A DNA stretch of 64,000 nucleotides from Oscillospiraceae bacterium (GCA_015068525.1 SVKJ01000001.1:62001-126000), one strand, 5' to 3'; positions 9,459 through 19,020 are shown, numbered from the stretch's first letter. The notes: a model not told the origin generated them from the letters alone. Made by a program: numbers and translations.

Positions 9459-9803
9459 GGCACTCGGGAGCCAAAACCCCTTATGCCTAAAATTTGTTAA
9501 ATTTTAATCTTTTCAACTTGGCGTCCTCGTAAGGCGACGGCCTGACATCGTCCTTCGCATTGAAAATCTTAAAAATTTCCCTGCATTTAAGGTCGAAGAG
9601 TTTAAAATTAAGAACATCACGAAAAACTAACAAACTAAAAGTTTGAGTTTTTCGGATAACCTTGTTATGTTAATACATAATAAGAAATTTTGTTTTAGAC
9701 AAATAAATTTTAAGGATAATACTTTCGTATATTCGCAGGAATTTGTGCAGTATAAAGCGAAATTTCTAATTTTAAACCATAAGGTGTTCGACTCCCGAGT
9801 GTC
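9459..9803. mobile_element. MITE copy 2, longest copy
   Basis: A 345-bp element with terminal inverted repeats: the left end GGCACTCGGGAGCC and the right end, reverse-complemented, GACACTCGGGAGTC. The similarity continues into CCTTATG on both arms. It is flanked by TA at 9457-9458 and 9804-9805. The interior matches MITE copy 1 in reverse orientation. The extra length relative to copy 1 includes a stretch around 9620-9700 with short inverted repeats. No plausible gene is inside. Confidence 0.85.
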
Positions 9804-9805
9804 TA

Positions 9806-10072
9806 GCCATAATCAACAGTATCCGAACTCGTTTCTCTATATATTTTTAGTGCCAAATGTTCTAAAAAGCCTTGACAATATCGCATATTGTCTGCATTTT
9901 TTAAAACATTTTTCATCAAAAAATATTATAGACAAATCATGGACTTTAAGTTATAAAATTTTTCTTAATCAAGGCGAAAGGGTGAAGGAATATTAAAATA
10001 TTTCAAGCCCGACAACGATGAGTAAGGAAAATTTTATATCTTAAAGCGGGTTCGTATGCTGTTGGTTGTGGC
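9806..10072. mobile_element. MITE copy 3, abutting copy 2
   Basis: A 267-bp element. The left end is GCCATAATCAACAG and the reverse-complemented right end is GCCACAACCAACAG; similarity continues through the CGAAC block. It is flanked by TA at 9804-9805, shared with MITE copy 2, and by TA at 10073-10074. Its interior resembles MITE copy 4 in fic, for example GGCGAAAGGGTGAAGGAATAT against GGCAAAAGGTGCAGGGAATAT. The sharing of one TA suggests insertion into the duplication of the neighbouring copy. Confidence 0.85.
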
Positions 10073-10227
10073 TAAGGTATAGCGTCCTCAACGAACCCTT
10101 AAACGAGAATTCGTATGCAAGCAAACTTTAGTTTTCATATCGACAAAATAATATAGAAATTTGAGTTTTCATATAAAGAAACTTTATGTTTTATTTCTCA
10201 TTTGGAAACGAAAAAAGGAGAGTATTT

Positions 10228-11427
10228 ATGAAAAAATGGTTGTCGGCTATTTTGGTATGTTTGATGTATATTGCTTCTTGGAACTTTGTCAATGTATCTA
10301 CTCAGGCTATGAATGCCGGGAGCGGATTTTTAATTGAGTTTAACGGAGAATCTACAGATTGTACTTCTGTTATTTATAACGACACACACTATGTTCCAAT
10401 GAGGAAAGTTTTTGAAAAAATGGGAGCAACTGTATTTTACAGAAATCGCGACGGTCAGATTCTGGCTTTGACGCGTGACGGGGATATGATACGTCATATA
10501 GCCGGAGAAAATAGTATCATTGTTAACAAAGAACAAAAAACATTTGAAATTTCTTCTGTTTTGAATAATAATGAAACATACATTCCCATAGATATGCTCT
10601 CGGTTGCTCTTGTGCCTGATGGAATTTCGTATGATAATCAACATCTGAACATTCAAAAGCACCTGTTTGACAGCGAATATCACAAAGTGGTTAAGGATGT
10701 ATTGGATCTGTCCTGGCTCAGTAATTTTCATCCGGAAAAATTTCAAAGATACATAGATTATCATGCCAAAATGTCTGCTTACAATATACATGATGTCATT
10801 ATCAGAGTAAATCTGGGCTTGGATTATCCTTTTTATGAAAATGTAATCACGATTGAACAACCGTATGAACTTTTGGTTTTGGTGAATAAGTATAATAAAT
10901 TACCTGCAGATTTTACACAGTATAATCTTGTAAATATGGATAGGAAATATACTGTAAATGATGGAAAACAGTATTTACTTGCGGGTGTGGCTTACGAATA
11001 TTATGTCCTAATGTCAGATGCTGCACGAAAAGAAGGCCTTTCGATGAAGGTTGTTTCAGCATACAGAACAGAAAACTATCAAAGAGGTCTATACAATAAC
11101 AAATTAAAAACAGTAGGAACAGTGTATGCCGACAATTATTCGGCAAGACCCGGGTTTTCGGAACACCAGACAGGTTTAGCTGTTGATATAAATTCCACAA
11201 GAACTGTGTTTGAATATTCGGCTGAATTTAAATGGTTGCAAAAACACGCACACGAGTATGGTTTTATTATGAGGTATCCAAAAGGGAAAGAATGGATTAC
11301 AGGATACTCCTATGAGCCATGGCATTATCGCTTTGTTGGCACAGAAGTGGCAAAGATTATATACGAAGAAGATATAACTTATGAGGAGTTTTATGCAAAC
11401 TATGTATCTGCAAAAGAATTCAAGTAG
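10228..11427 (+). CDS. Secreted D-alanyl-D-alanine carboxypeptidase, VanY/M15B family, with stalk-like N-domain
   Basis: Predicted exported zinc peptidase that trims D-Ala from peptidoglycan stem peptides. I start at ATG 10228, after AAAGGAG, rather than the in-frame ATG at 10186, because it gives a clean signal peptide (MKKWLSAILVCLMYIASW). Residues about 30-130 resemble the copper-amine-oxidase N-terminal-like stalk domain (YVPMRKVFEKMGATV and YIPIDMLS). The C-terminal part from about 257 has the M15B zinc and catalytic motifs SEHQTGLAVDI and EPWHYRFVG. It stands alone, downstream of the MITE island. Confidence 0.88.
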   Translation: MKKWLSAILVCLMYIASWNFVNVSTQAMNAGSGFLIEFNGESTDCTSVIYNDTHYVPMRKVFEKMGATVFYRNRDGQILALTRDGDMIRHIAGENSIIVNKEQKTFEISSVLNNNETYIPIDMLSVALVPDGISYDNQHLNIQKHLFDSEYHKVVKDVLDLSWLSNFHPEKFQRYIDYHAKMSAYNIHDVIIRVNLGLDYPFYENVITIEQPYELLVLVNKYNKLPADFTQYNLVNMDRKYTVNDGKQYLLAGVAYEYYVLMSDAARKEGLSMKVVSAYRTENYQRGLYNNKLKTVGTVYADNYSARPGFSEHQTGLAVDINSTRTVFEYSAEFKWLQKHAHEYGFIMRYPKGKEWITGYSYEPWHYRFVGTEVAKIIYEEDITYEEFYANYVSAKEFK

Positions 11428-11544
11428 AATAATACTGAAGTCTGCCTGATTGTTTCATTTAGTCTGCATATCAAAAAAAATTTTGTCACGGACTTTACAA
11501 AATCATATAAAGATTTTATCAAAAAAATTTGTTTAGAGTTATTC

Positions 11545-12450
11545 TTAAATTAAATCATCTCTTTTAGGGTTATACATTTTTGTTGCAACATTATAAAATT
11601 TTTGCATAGCAGAGGTGAACGCTTTGTTACTGTGATACCATACAAGTCCGAGTTTTCTTTTTTCTGCAGGGTGTTTGATTTTAGAAAAAGTTACATTTGA
11701 TAAATTACATTCTTTTGCGGCACGCATTGTAGTAATGCTGATGCCGTATTTTTTTGATACCATTAAATCACGTAATGTATAGTCACAAGTCATAATAGTT
11801 TTTGGTATAATACCTGCCTTTTTCCACAAATAGTCGATAAATTGCTGAAGACTGGTATTTGAGTTAAGATTTATAAAGTCTTCATTTTTACATTCTGAAA
11901 GTGATATTTGTTTCTTGTTTGCAAAATGATGAGATTTATTCATAAGAATAACCATATCATCTTCATATAAAGTTATATATTCAATTTTTGACATATAGTT
12001 TTTTTCTATCTGATTTATGCTTCCAAGATAAAAGTCTATTTCTCCCGATACAATACTTTCATAGTAATTATTTTCTTCAATAGAGCTTATATGAACTTTA
12101 ATCTCAGGATGAGCATTTTGAAAACATTCAATAAGTTCGTTCCACATATATGGGCTTAGTACTCCAAGATTTAAAGCCAGGTTATCATTTTTTTTAATTC
12201 TGGCAATTTCCCGTCTGCCGTTCTCAAGTGACAAAAATGCATCTTCAACATATCCTTTGAATATTTTGCCGTAAGGGGAAAGGACTATGTTTCTCCCGTT
12301 TCGTAAAAATAATTCTGCACCAAGATCCTTCTCAAGTTTTTTTATGGTTGCACTCAAAGCAGGTTGGGAAATGTGAAGTATGTCTGCGGTGCGGGATACG
12401 TGCTGATATTTTGCAAGTTTCAGAAAATATTGAAGTTGTAATAAATCCAT
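11545..12450 (-). CDS. LysR-family transcriptional regulator
   Basis: It has 301 residues: a typical N-terminal winged helix-turn-helix (HVSRTADILHISQPALSATI, about 17-36), a linker helix and a type 2 periplasmic-binding-like effector domain. Transcribed away from the hydantoinase pair with a 119-base divergent intergenic region, the usual geometry for a LysR protein that controls its neighbour. The effector is not predictable from sequence; a hydantoin, 5-oxoproline or related ring compound is an inference from the neighbours. A ribosome site GGAGG precedes the start. Confidence 0.9.
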   Translation of the reverse strand: MDLLQLQYFLKLAKYQHVSRTADILHISQPALSATIKKLEKDLGAELFLRNGRNIVLSPYGKIFKGYVEDAFLSLENGRREIARIKKNDNLALNLGVLSPYMWNELIECFQNAHPEIKVHISSIEENNYYESIVSGEIDFYLGSINQIEKNYMSKIEYITLYEDDMVILMNKSHHFANKKQISLSECKNEDFINLNSNTSLQQFIDYLWKKAGIIPKTIMTCDYTLRDLMVSKKYGISITTMRAAKECNLSNVTFSKIKHPAEKRKLGLVWYHSNKAFTSAMQKFYNVATKMYNPKRDDLI

Positions 12451-12504
12451 ATAACCTCCATAATATATAAATAAAAAGTTATAAATATATATATAATTAT
12501 ATAT

Positions 12505-12533
12505 TTGTTTTTATGAAAAGTCAATAGTATAAT
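12505..12533 (+). promoter_or_regulatory. Probable promoter of the hydantoinase pair
   Basis: TTGTTT at 12505-12510 and TATAAT at 12528-12533 are separated by 17 bases. An AT-rich near-palindrome at about 12480-12504 lies just upstream, where a LysR protein could bind. Promoter assignment is by consensus only. Confidence 0.5.
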
Positions 12534-12569
12534 TAATATATTATGACTATATTTATGCGGAGGTTATTT

Positions 12570-14615
12570 ATGAACGAACGAAAAATAAGAATCGGAGTTG
12601 ATGTCGGGGGAACAAATACCGATATATGTGCTATCGATGAAGCAACTGGCAAACTAATGGTTTATAAATTGCCATCATCTCTTTTTGATCAGTCAGCGGC
12701 AGTTGTTGAAGGTATTAATGCTATAGCAGATGAATATGGATTTTGCGGTAGTGATGTAAGTCGCTTTATTCATGGAACAACTGTTGCAACAAATGCAATT
12801 CTGGAAGCCAGAGGTGCTAAAACCGCTCTTATTACAACAAAAGGGTTCAGAGATTTGCTCGAAATTGGGCGTCAGAGAAGACCGGATTTATACAATTTGC
12901 AAACAGATAAGGCACCTGTACTCGTAAGCCGTGATTTAAGATATGAAGTAAATGAACGCATAGATTATAAAGGTGAAGTTATAACTGAAATTGATGAGGA
13001 AGAAATCGAAAATATAGTAAAAGAAATTCGTGACAAAGGGGTAGAAGCCATTGCAATTATGCTTCTTAACTCATACATAAATCCTAAGAATGAAAATAAA
13101 ATAAATAAGGTTATTAAAAAACATTTTCCACAAGCTTTTCTGACTTCTTCAGGGGATTTATCCAAACAGTTCAGAGAATATGAGCGTCTTTGTGGTACTG
13201 TTATAAATTCATTTGTAGGTCCTGAAGTTAAAAAATATATGAATAATCTGAAAAAGACACTAGAAAAATCAGATATTCACAAAATATATATAAATCACTC
13301 AAACGGTGGACTTATGTCCATTGATGAATCTGTTAAATATCCTGTTAAAACCGCATTATCCGGTCCGGCAGCAGGTGTTGTTGGAACGCGTTATATAACA
13401 GAACTGATAGGAGAGGACAATCTTATTACAGTTGATATAGGAGGAACAAGTACAGATATCAGTCTTGTAATTGACGGAAAATTTGAATCTTCAGATGAAA
13501 AGGCAATAAGCGGTTATCCTGTGCGAATTCCATCTATTGATATTTCTACCATAGGTGCAGGCGGAGGAAGTATTGCATGGGTAGATAACGGTGGCGTACT
13601 GAAGGTCGGACCTCAGAGCGCAGGCTCAAGTCCTGGACCTGCTTGTTATGGGCAAGGTGGAGAAAATCCGACAATTACTGATGCCAGAGTTGTATTGGGA
13701 CATCTTAACAATAAAACTTTATTAGGCGGAAGATTGCCAATAGATGCGCAGCTGTCTAAAAAGGCAGTGCAGAAAATTGCTGATATTATCGGAATGGGAT
13801 TAACTGAAACAGCAAGAGGTATTATTCAGATAAGTAATTCAAATATAGTAAAAGAAATTAAAAACGTTACTGTTTCAAAAGGTTATAATCCTTCTGAACT
13901 ATGTCTTGCGGCATTTGGTGGTTCAGGTCCGCTGCATGCAGCAGAACTAATCGAAGAAATGTCAATAAAAAAAGCACTCATTCCTAAAACACCTGGTCTT
14001 CTTGCTGCTTATGGATTGTTAACAGAGAATATGCGCCGCGATTTTGTGCAGACATGTGTAATGAATTTGTCTGAAAATTGCGAAAAAATCCTGATAGAGC
14101 AAATGGAAAAACTAAAAGAAGAAGCGGACGTCTGGTTTGAAGAAGAAAACATCAGCGAACATCTTCGAAAGAAAAGTTATTTTCTTGATATGCGATATAA
14201 AGGTCAGAATTATGAAATTCGTGTATCAGTAAATGAAAATGAACTTTCATGCGCTGAAAAACTGATAAAAACTTTTAAATCGGCTTATGAACGTTTGTAT
14301 TCTTTTAGTACCGATGATACCGTTCAGATTGTTAATTTTGGATTATCTGCAACCGGTGATATAGTTTATCCTGTTATCAAAGAAGATGATTATATGGGAG
14401 AAGATCCTAAGTCAGCCATTATAGGCACAAGAAAAGTATATGGTGACAATGGAGAAGCCTGCGATTATACCTTATATGACAGAGAAAAATTACATAATGG
14501 AAATATCATATACGGTCCTGCTATAATTGAACAGATGGACAGTACTACCATAGTGTTTCCAAATCAAAAGGCAACTGTTGACAAATATCTCAATATGATT
14601 ATTGAGCGCGGGTAA
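12570..14615 (+). CDS. hyuA: Hydantoinase/oxoprolinase family protein, subunit A (HyuA)
   Basis: ATP-dependent ring-opening amidohydrolase subunit of the N-methylhydantoinase, 5-oxoprolinase and acetone-carboxylase superfamily. It has 681 residues from the ATG at 12570, chosen because GCGGAGG sits 7 bases upstream; the ATG at 12543 has no such site. The actin-like ATPase motifs are visible: GVDVGGTNTDICAID at the N-terminus, TVDIGGTSTDISL and GAGGGSIAWVD in the middle, and AFGGSGPLHAAEL later. It is followed after 15 bases by subunit B. Exact substrate cannot be called. Confidence 0.88.
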   Translation: MNERKIRIGVDVGGTNTDICAIDEATGKLMVYKLPSSLFDQSAAVVEGINAIADEYGFCGSDVSRFIHGTTVATNAILEARGAKTALITTKGFRDLLEIGRQRRPDLYNLQTDKAPVLVSRDLRYEVNERIDYKGEVITEIDEEEIENIVKEIRDKGVEAIAIMLLNSYINPKNENKINKVIKKHFPQAFLTSSGDLSKQFREYERLCGTVINSFVGPEVKKYMNNLKKTLEKSDIHKIYINHSNGGLMSIDESVKYPVKTALSGPAAGVVGTRYITELIGEDNLITVDIGGTSTDISLVIDGKFESSDEKAISGYPVRIPSIDISTIGAGGGSIAWVDNGGVLKVGPQSAGSSPGPACYGQGGENPTITDARVVLGHLNNKTLLGGRLPIDAQLSKKAVQKIADIIGMGLTETARGIIQISNSNIVKEIKNVTVSKGYNPSELCLAAFGGSGPLHAAELIEEMSIKKALIPKTPGLLAAYGLLTENMRRDFVQTCVMNLSENCEKILIEQMEKLKEEADVWFEEENISEHLRKKSYFLDMRYKGQNYEIRVSVNENELSCAEKLIKTFKSAYERLYSFSTDDTVQIVNFGLSATGDIVYPVIKEDDYMGEDPKSAIIGTRKVYGDNGEACDYTLYDREKLHNGNIIYGPAIIEQMDSTTIVFPNQKATVDKYLNMIIERG

Positions 14616-14630
14616 AAGGGGGCGGATAGA

Positions 14631-16283
14631 ATGAAGAAGATAAATCCTGTTACTTTAGAAATAATTTCAAATGCTGTTACTTCTATAGCAGAGCAGATGG
14701 GTGTTATACTTGCAAAAACGGGTTACAGCACAAACATCAAAGAACGAAAAGATCTATCGGTGGCTGTTTTCAGTCCTGAGGGCAAACTTCTTTCTCTTGC
14801 GCAGCATATTCCCTTGCATTTTAGTTCATTATCGGGCGCGATTGACGTGCTTTTAAAAAAATATAAGCCGGAAGAAATATATGACGGAGATGTTTTTATA
14901 GCTAATGACCCTTATACAGGGGGAGGTTCTCATTTACCTGATATTGTTTTAGTAAAACCTGTTTTCTATAAAGGGAAACTTGCAGCATTTATGGTTAACA
15001 CCGGACATCACGCCGACAGGAGCAGAAAAGGAACTACAATTTATGACGAGGGTCTTAGAATTCCTCTTGTCAAACTATATAATAAAGGTGAAATTGTCAG
15101 TGATGTTTTAGAACTTATTATGCTTAATTTTCAGATGAAATATGAGCGTAAAGGGGACTTGAATGCTCAGATTATAACCAATCAATTCGGTGCCGAAAAA
15201 TTTGCGGAACTGATTGATAAAATTGGTTTTGATACATATGAAGCATTTTGTAAAAAATGGCTTGAATATGGCGAAAAAAAGGCTCGTAAGGCAATTGAGG
15301 ATTTGCCTGACGGCGAATATCTTTTCGAAGACTATATGGATGATGACGGTATAGGCGGCGAAAGTGTTTTAATTAAACTTAAACTTATTGTTAAGGGCGA
15401 TAACATTACATTTGATTTTACAGGTTCTTCGCCTCAGAACAAAGGCCCGCATAACTGCGTTGAATGTGCGCTTAAGGCGACTGTTTATTATTCTTTAATG
15501 GCTATACTCGATCACACAATTCCTGCAAATTCAGGGTTTTTTGACAGTATTAATGTAGTTGCAAAAGAGGGAAGTATAGTATGTGCGAGTGAACCTGCCC
15601 CAACTTCTGACCGTGAGTCCACTACACAACGAATAGCAGATGTAATTTTTGGCGCGTTTTCTAAAATAAATCCCGAAATGGTAACTGCTGCAGGAAATGG
15701 CGCAATGAGTTACTTTTCTTTTTCAGGATATGATAAGAGAACAGAACAGCCATATGTATATGTGGAAACAATTGGCGGAGGCAGCGGAGCACGGTTTAAC
15801 AAAGATGGACTTGATGCTGTTCATGTGCATATGACAAACACTTCAAATCTTCCTGTAGAAGCACTGGAAATGGAATATCCTCTTATGGTTGAAAAATATG
15901 CTTTATCTGAAAATAGTTGTGGCGCAGGGAAATATCGTGGAGGTCTTGGTATAATAAGAACGATAAAAATTACTTCCGATAGTTCCGATACCATGCTCGT
16001 CAGCGCATCAACAGAACGAAGTAAAATTCGACCATGGGGACTGGCAGGCGGAAAAAGCGGGGGTAATGCCTCAATAAAAATATACAGAGATAACGAAACT
16101 ATTCTTGATAATCCAAAACCAAGAAATATACAACTTAAGGAAAATGATGTTATCGAAATGATTACTGCCGGTGCCGGTGGATACGGAGATGTATCCATGC
16201 GTGATAAGAGTATTTTAGAAAAGGAATTAAGAGAAGGCATAATTGATGAAAACTGGCTAAAAGAGGCAGGATGCCTTGATTAA
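14631..16283 (+). CDS. hyuB: Hydantoinase/oxoprolinase family protein, subunit B (HyuB)
   Basis: Partner of the preceding subunit; 550 residues, the usual HyuB length. Family motifs include NDPYTGGGSHLPDI, NTGHHADRSRKG, DFTGSSPQNKGPHNC and GGGSGARFNKDGLDAVHVHM. The start follows AGGGGGCGG. HyuA and HyuB form the complex that hydrolyses cyclic amides with ATP. A hairpin terminator follows and is shared with the convergent gene. Confidence 0.88.
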   Translation: MKKINPVTLEIISNAVTSIAEQMGVILAKTGYSTNIKERKDLSVAVFSPEGKLLSLAQHIPLHFSSLSGAIDVLLKKYKPEEIYDGDVFIANDPYTGGGSHLPDIVLVKPVFYKGKLAAFMVNTGHHADRSRKGTTIYDEGLRIPLVKLYNKGEIVSDVLELIMLNFQMKYERKGDLNAQIITNQFGAEKFAELIDKIGFDTYEAFCKKWLEYGEKKARKAIEDLPDGEYLFEDYMDDDGIGGESVLIKLKLIVKGDNITFDFTGSSPQNKGPHNCVECALKATVYYSLMAILDHTIPANSGFFDSINVVAKEGSIVCASEPAPTSDRESTTQRIADVIFGAFSKINPEMVTAAGNGAMSYFSFSGYDKRTEQPYVYVETIGGGSGARFNKDGLDAVHVHMTNTSNLPVEALEMEYPLMVEKYALSENSCGAGKYRGGLGIIRTIKITSDSSDTMLVSASTERSKIRPWGLAGGKSGGNASIKIYRDNETILDNPKPRNIQLKENDVIEMITAGAGGYGDVSMRDKSILEKELREGIIDENWLKEAGCLD

Positions 16284-16303
16284 TAAACCTGTATAAGAAT
16301 AAT

Positions 16304-16326
16304 CACCGTTTGCTATGCAAACGGTG
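16304..16326. terminator. Convergent terminator hairpin
   Basis: CACCGTTTGC and GCAAACGGTG form a perfect 10-bp stem around TAT. It lies after hyuB and overlaps the 3' end of the opposing phospholipase D-like gene, so it can end transcription from both sides. Confidence 0.65.
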
Positions 16327-17530
16327 AAAATATTTTAAGCACTTTTTCACAAAGTTTTTTTAAAAAACTTCTTTTTAAAAAACTTTCATATGTTAAAGAA
16401 GTGCTTTTTTCAACATCTTTTAAAAAGGCGTTTATGTTTGTTAGTGCAAAATCTTTATCATAAATAAATGCATTAACCTCATAGTTTAATGAAAAACTTC
16501 TTATATCAAAATTGCTCGTTCCTATTGATGTAATTTCACAATCAGTAATAATAGTTTTAGAATGTAAAAATCCATCGTGAATATAAAATTTTACTCCGCA
16601 TTTTAAAAGTTCTTCAATATGCGACAAAGTTATATAATAAATATATTTTTTGTCAGGTTTTCCCGGTATCATAATCCTTACATCAACTCCTGACAGCGAT
16701 GCCATTTTAAGACTTGCTTTTAAAGAATTATCAGGAACGAAATAAGGTGTTTGTATATAGATGCTTTTTTTGGCATTATTTATCATTTTAAGAAAGGAAA
16801 GTTTAATTTCCTCTTTTTTTGTTTCAGGATTTGAGGAAATAATCTGCATACATTTGTTGCCGCAAAAATTATATTCGGGGAAAAAAGAATTGTAATTTTC
16901 TTTACTTAGTCCTTTATTGGTGTTTACAAGGTCATTTAAAAATCTTGCCTGAAGGGAATAAACAGAAGAACCTGTAATTTTTAAATGGGTATCTCTCCAT
17001 GGAGAGGGTTTTTTTAGTCCCATGTATTCAAGCCCGATGTTCATTCCTCCTATATAACCGATTTTACCATCTATAATTGCTATTTTCCTGTGATTTCTGT
17101 TATTTACCCTCAGTACACCTATAGGTCCTAAAAATCTGCAAACATTTCCTCCTGCTTCTATAAGTGGTCTGAACATTCTCATTGTTGTCTTAAAACTTCC
17201 CAGTTCGTCATATAAAAGGTTTACTTTTACACCTTCTTTGGCTTTCTTGCAAAGCAGATTTATAAAATCTCTTCCAAGCCTGTCATTTCTGATTATAAAA
17301 TATTCAATATTCACAGAATGTCTGGCATTTAAAATATCGTAAAATAAACTTTTGTATTTTTCTTTTGCGTCAGTAAATAATACAAGAGAGTTATCTTTTG
17401 AAAAAATACTTTCTCCGTTTATAAGATTAAAAAGGATTAAATCACGATTTTTTCTTACAGTTTCGTTTTTTTCTTCTAAAATATCTTTCTTGTTTATAAG
17501 TAAATAATCATAAAAGGGGATAAAACTCAT
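16313..17530 (-). CDS. Short cardiolipin-synthase-like phospholipase D protein
   Basis: It has 405 residues with two HKD motifs: H147, K149 and D154 in NHRKIAIIDG, and H323, K325 and D330 in HSKTIITD. This is the arrangement of bacterial cardiolipin synthases, which join two phosphatidylglycerols. Standard ClsA-type enzymes are about 480-510 residues with two N-terminal membrane helices; those are missing here, so the protein may be peripheral or closer to ClsB/C types. A phosphatidyltransferase role is likely, but the exact substrate is open. Confidence 0.82.
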   Translation of the reverse strand: MSFIPFYDYLLINKKDILEEKNETVRKNRDLILFNLINGESIFSKDNSLVLFTDAKEKYKSLFYDILNARHSVNIEYFIIRNDRLGRDFINLLCKKAKEGVKVNLLYDELGSFKTTMRMFRPLIEAGGNVCRFLGPIGVLRVNNRNHRKIAIIDGKIGYIGGMNIGLEYMGLKKPSPWRDTHLKITGSSVYSLQARFLNDLVNTNKGLSKENYNSFFPEYNFCGNKCMQIISSNPETKKEEIKLSFLKMINNAKKSIYIQTPYFVPDNSLKASLKMASLSGVDVRIMIPGKPDKKYIYYITLSHIEELLKCGVKFYIHDGFLHSKTIITDCEITSIGTSNFDIRSFSLNYEVNAFIYDKDFALTNINAFLKDVEKSTSLTYESFLKRSFLKKLCEKVLKIFSPFA

Positions 17531-17631
17531 AATTTTCTCACTCTTTTTTTTAATTTATTATTGTTTTTTAAAAAGTTTTATATTAAAATAAATAATGGAA
17601 ATAGATTTTTTATAAAAAAGGAAAGAAATAA

Positions 17632-18465
17632 ATGAAAAAATTATTAAAACGAATTGCAGCCGTTAACGATCTGTCAACATTCGGTAAATGTTCTTTGACT
17701 GCAGTAATACCGACCTTATCTTCAATGGGTTATGAAGTTTGCCCCATTGTTACATCATATCTTTCATATCATACAGGTTTTTTGGAACCTGCAAATTTTG
17801 ATTTATCTTATACAACAAAAGATATAATAGAAAAGCTTAAAAATCTAAATGTAGAATTTGATGCAGTTTTCACAGGCTATATTCCAACAGTGGAGCAGAT
17901 GGAAACTGTAAAACAATTTATTATAGAAAACAAAATTAAAGGAAACCTTATTCTTATTGATCCTGTTTTAGGCGATGACGGAAAGTTATATACATATTTT
18001 GATAATAATACAGTGAAAAAAATGAGAGAATTATGCCTGTATGCAGATATTATAACACCTAATTATACGGAAGCCTGTTTTCTTGCAAATCTTCCTTATA
18101 AAGAAAAAATCACAAGAGAAAATGCACGAACACTTATAGACAGGATAAATGCAATGGGAATAGCAAATAAAATAATTATAACATCTGCCCCCATTGATGA
18201 TAAAAACTGTATGATAGTTTCAGAACTTGGCGAAATGGAAATAGTGGAATGTGAATATGTAAAAGGTGAGTATTGCGGAGCAGGAGATGTGTTTTCTTCA
18301 CTTGTTTTAGGCGAGTATTTAGGCGGTAAAAACATTCTCGACTCTGCAAATTGCGCTCATGAAATTTTAACAGAAATTATTAAGGAAACCTACAATATGG
18401 GAGGAACATGGGAACAAGGTTTAGTTTATGAAAAATTCTTTAAATTTAGAGAAAAAATAAATTGA
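17632..18465 (+). CDS. pdxK: Pyridoxal/pyridoxamine kinase
   Basis: Ribokinase-like salvage kinase that phosphorylates vitamin B6 vitamers. It has 277 residues. Visible are the N-terminal AVNDLSTFGKCSL substrate region, PVLGDDGKLY in the middle, NYTEACFL, and the catalytic GAGDVFSS near residue 220. Its stop codon lies inside the -35 element of the rpsO promoter. It stands alone. Confidence 0.85.
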   Translation: MKKLLKRIAAVNDLSTFGKCSLTAVIPTLSSMGYEVCPIVTSYLSYHTGFLEPANFDLSYTTKDIIEKLKNLNVEFDAVFTGYIPTVEQMETVKQFIIENKIKGNLILIDPVLGDDGKLYTYFDNNTVKKMRELCLYADIITPNYTEACFLANLPYKEKITRENARTLIDRINAMGIANKIIITSAPIDDKNCMIVSELGEMEIVECEYVKGEYCGAGDVFSSLVLGEYLGGKNILDSANCAHEILTEIIKETYNMGGTWEQGLVYEKFFKFREKIN

Positions 18466-18490
18466 CAAACCTAAAATGTTATGGTAAAAT
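18462..18490 (+). promoter_or_regulatory. rpsO promoter
   Basis: Perfect -35 TTGACA at 18462-18467 and -10 TAAAAT at 18485-18490, with a 17-base spacer. It overlaps the last codon of the pyridoxal kinase gene. Confidence 0.75.
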
Positions 18491-18495
18491 GTTCT

Positions 18496-18600
18496 ATGGT
18501 CGATATTCTTGGTTTAGTGCAGTATTACTGCACTTTGGGATAAAGCGGATAATTTCCGCACACCTTTGACCCTTTACTAAGATATCTGATAAATATAAAA
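18496..18600 (+). promoter_or_regulatory. Structured rpsO leader, possible S15 autoregulatory RNA
   Basis: The leader of about 110 bases has two clear hairpins: GTGCAG paired with CTGCAC around TATTA, and GCGGA paired with TCCGC, before the ribosome site AAGGAGG. Ribosomal protein S15 represses its own mRNA through leader structures in several bacteria. That this leader does so is an inference. Confidence 0.45.
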
Positions 18601-18615
18601 AGGAGGTAAATTATT

Positions 18616-18879
18616 ATGCTTAAAGAAAGAAAGCAGGAACTTATCACAACTTATCAATTAAAAGACGGTGATACAGGTTCTCCGGAAGTTCAGATTGCTA
18701 TATTAACTGAAAGAATCAATCATTTAACAGAGCATCTTAAAACTCACAAAAAAGACCACCACTCAAGAAGAGGTCTTTTAATGATGGTTGGTAAAAGAAA
18801 AAATCTTTTATCTTATCTTATGAAAAAAGATATTGAAAGATACAGAGCAATCATTGAAAAGTTGAACATCAGAAAGTAG
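18616..18879 (+). CDS. rpsO: 30S ribosomal protein S15
   Basis: It has 87 residues, near the usual 88-89. The 16S-rRNA-binding signature is clear: DTGSPEVQIAILTERI, then HLKTHKKDHHSRRGL and YLMKKD. It binds the central domain of 16S rRNA. It is followed by a terminator and then pnp, the same rpsO-pnp order found in many bacteria. A strong AAGGAGG precedes the start. Confidence 0.98.
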   Translation: MLKERKQELITTYQLKDGDTGSPEVQIAILTERINHLTEHLKTHKKDHHSRRGLLMMVGKRKNLLSYLMKKDIERYRAIIEKLNIRK

Positions 18880-18883
18880 TTTT

Positions 18884-18907
18884 AAAGGGGCAAATATGCC
18901 CCTTTAA
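18884..18907 (+). terminator. rpsO terminator
   Basis: AAAGGGGC and GCCCCTTT form an 8-bp stem around AAATAT directly after the rpsO stop codon. The following T-run is short, so some readthrough into pnp is likely. Confidence 0.75.
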
Positions 18908-18938
18908 TAATATTTAAAAATTTACAGGGGAGAAGATA

Positions 18939-18998
18939 GGGTTATAGCAATTAGATATGTGTTTTAAAAAAAGAATATATATCTAACTGCTAAAACCC
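18939..18998 (+). promoter_or_regulatory. Long hairpin in the pnp leader
   Basis: The arms at 18939-18960 and 18977-18998 pair over 20 of 22 positions, with a short A-rich loop, just upstream of the pnp ribosome site GAAAGGAG. In E. coli, RNase III cleaves a similar pnp leader stem and PNPase then represses its own synthesis. A comparable role here is inferred from position and structure. Confidence 0.6.
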
Positions 18999-19020
18999 AA
19001 ACTCCCGAAAGGAGAAAAAT

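Noticed and set aside
9643..9996. Open frame of 117 codons in the repeat island
   Set aside because: It spans the boundary between two MITEs, starts at a TTG without a ribosome site, and has no recognisable protein features.
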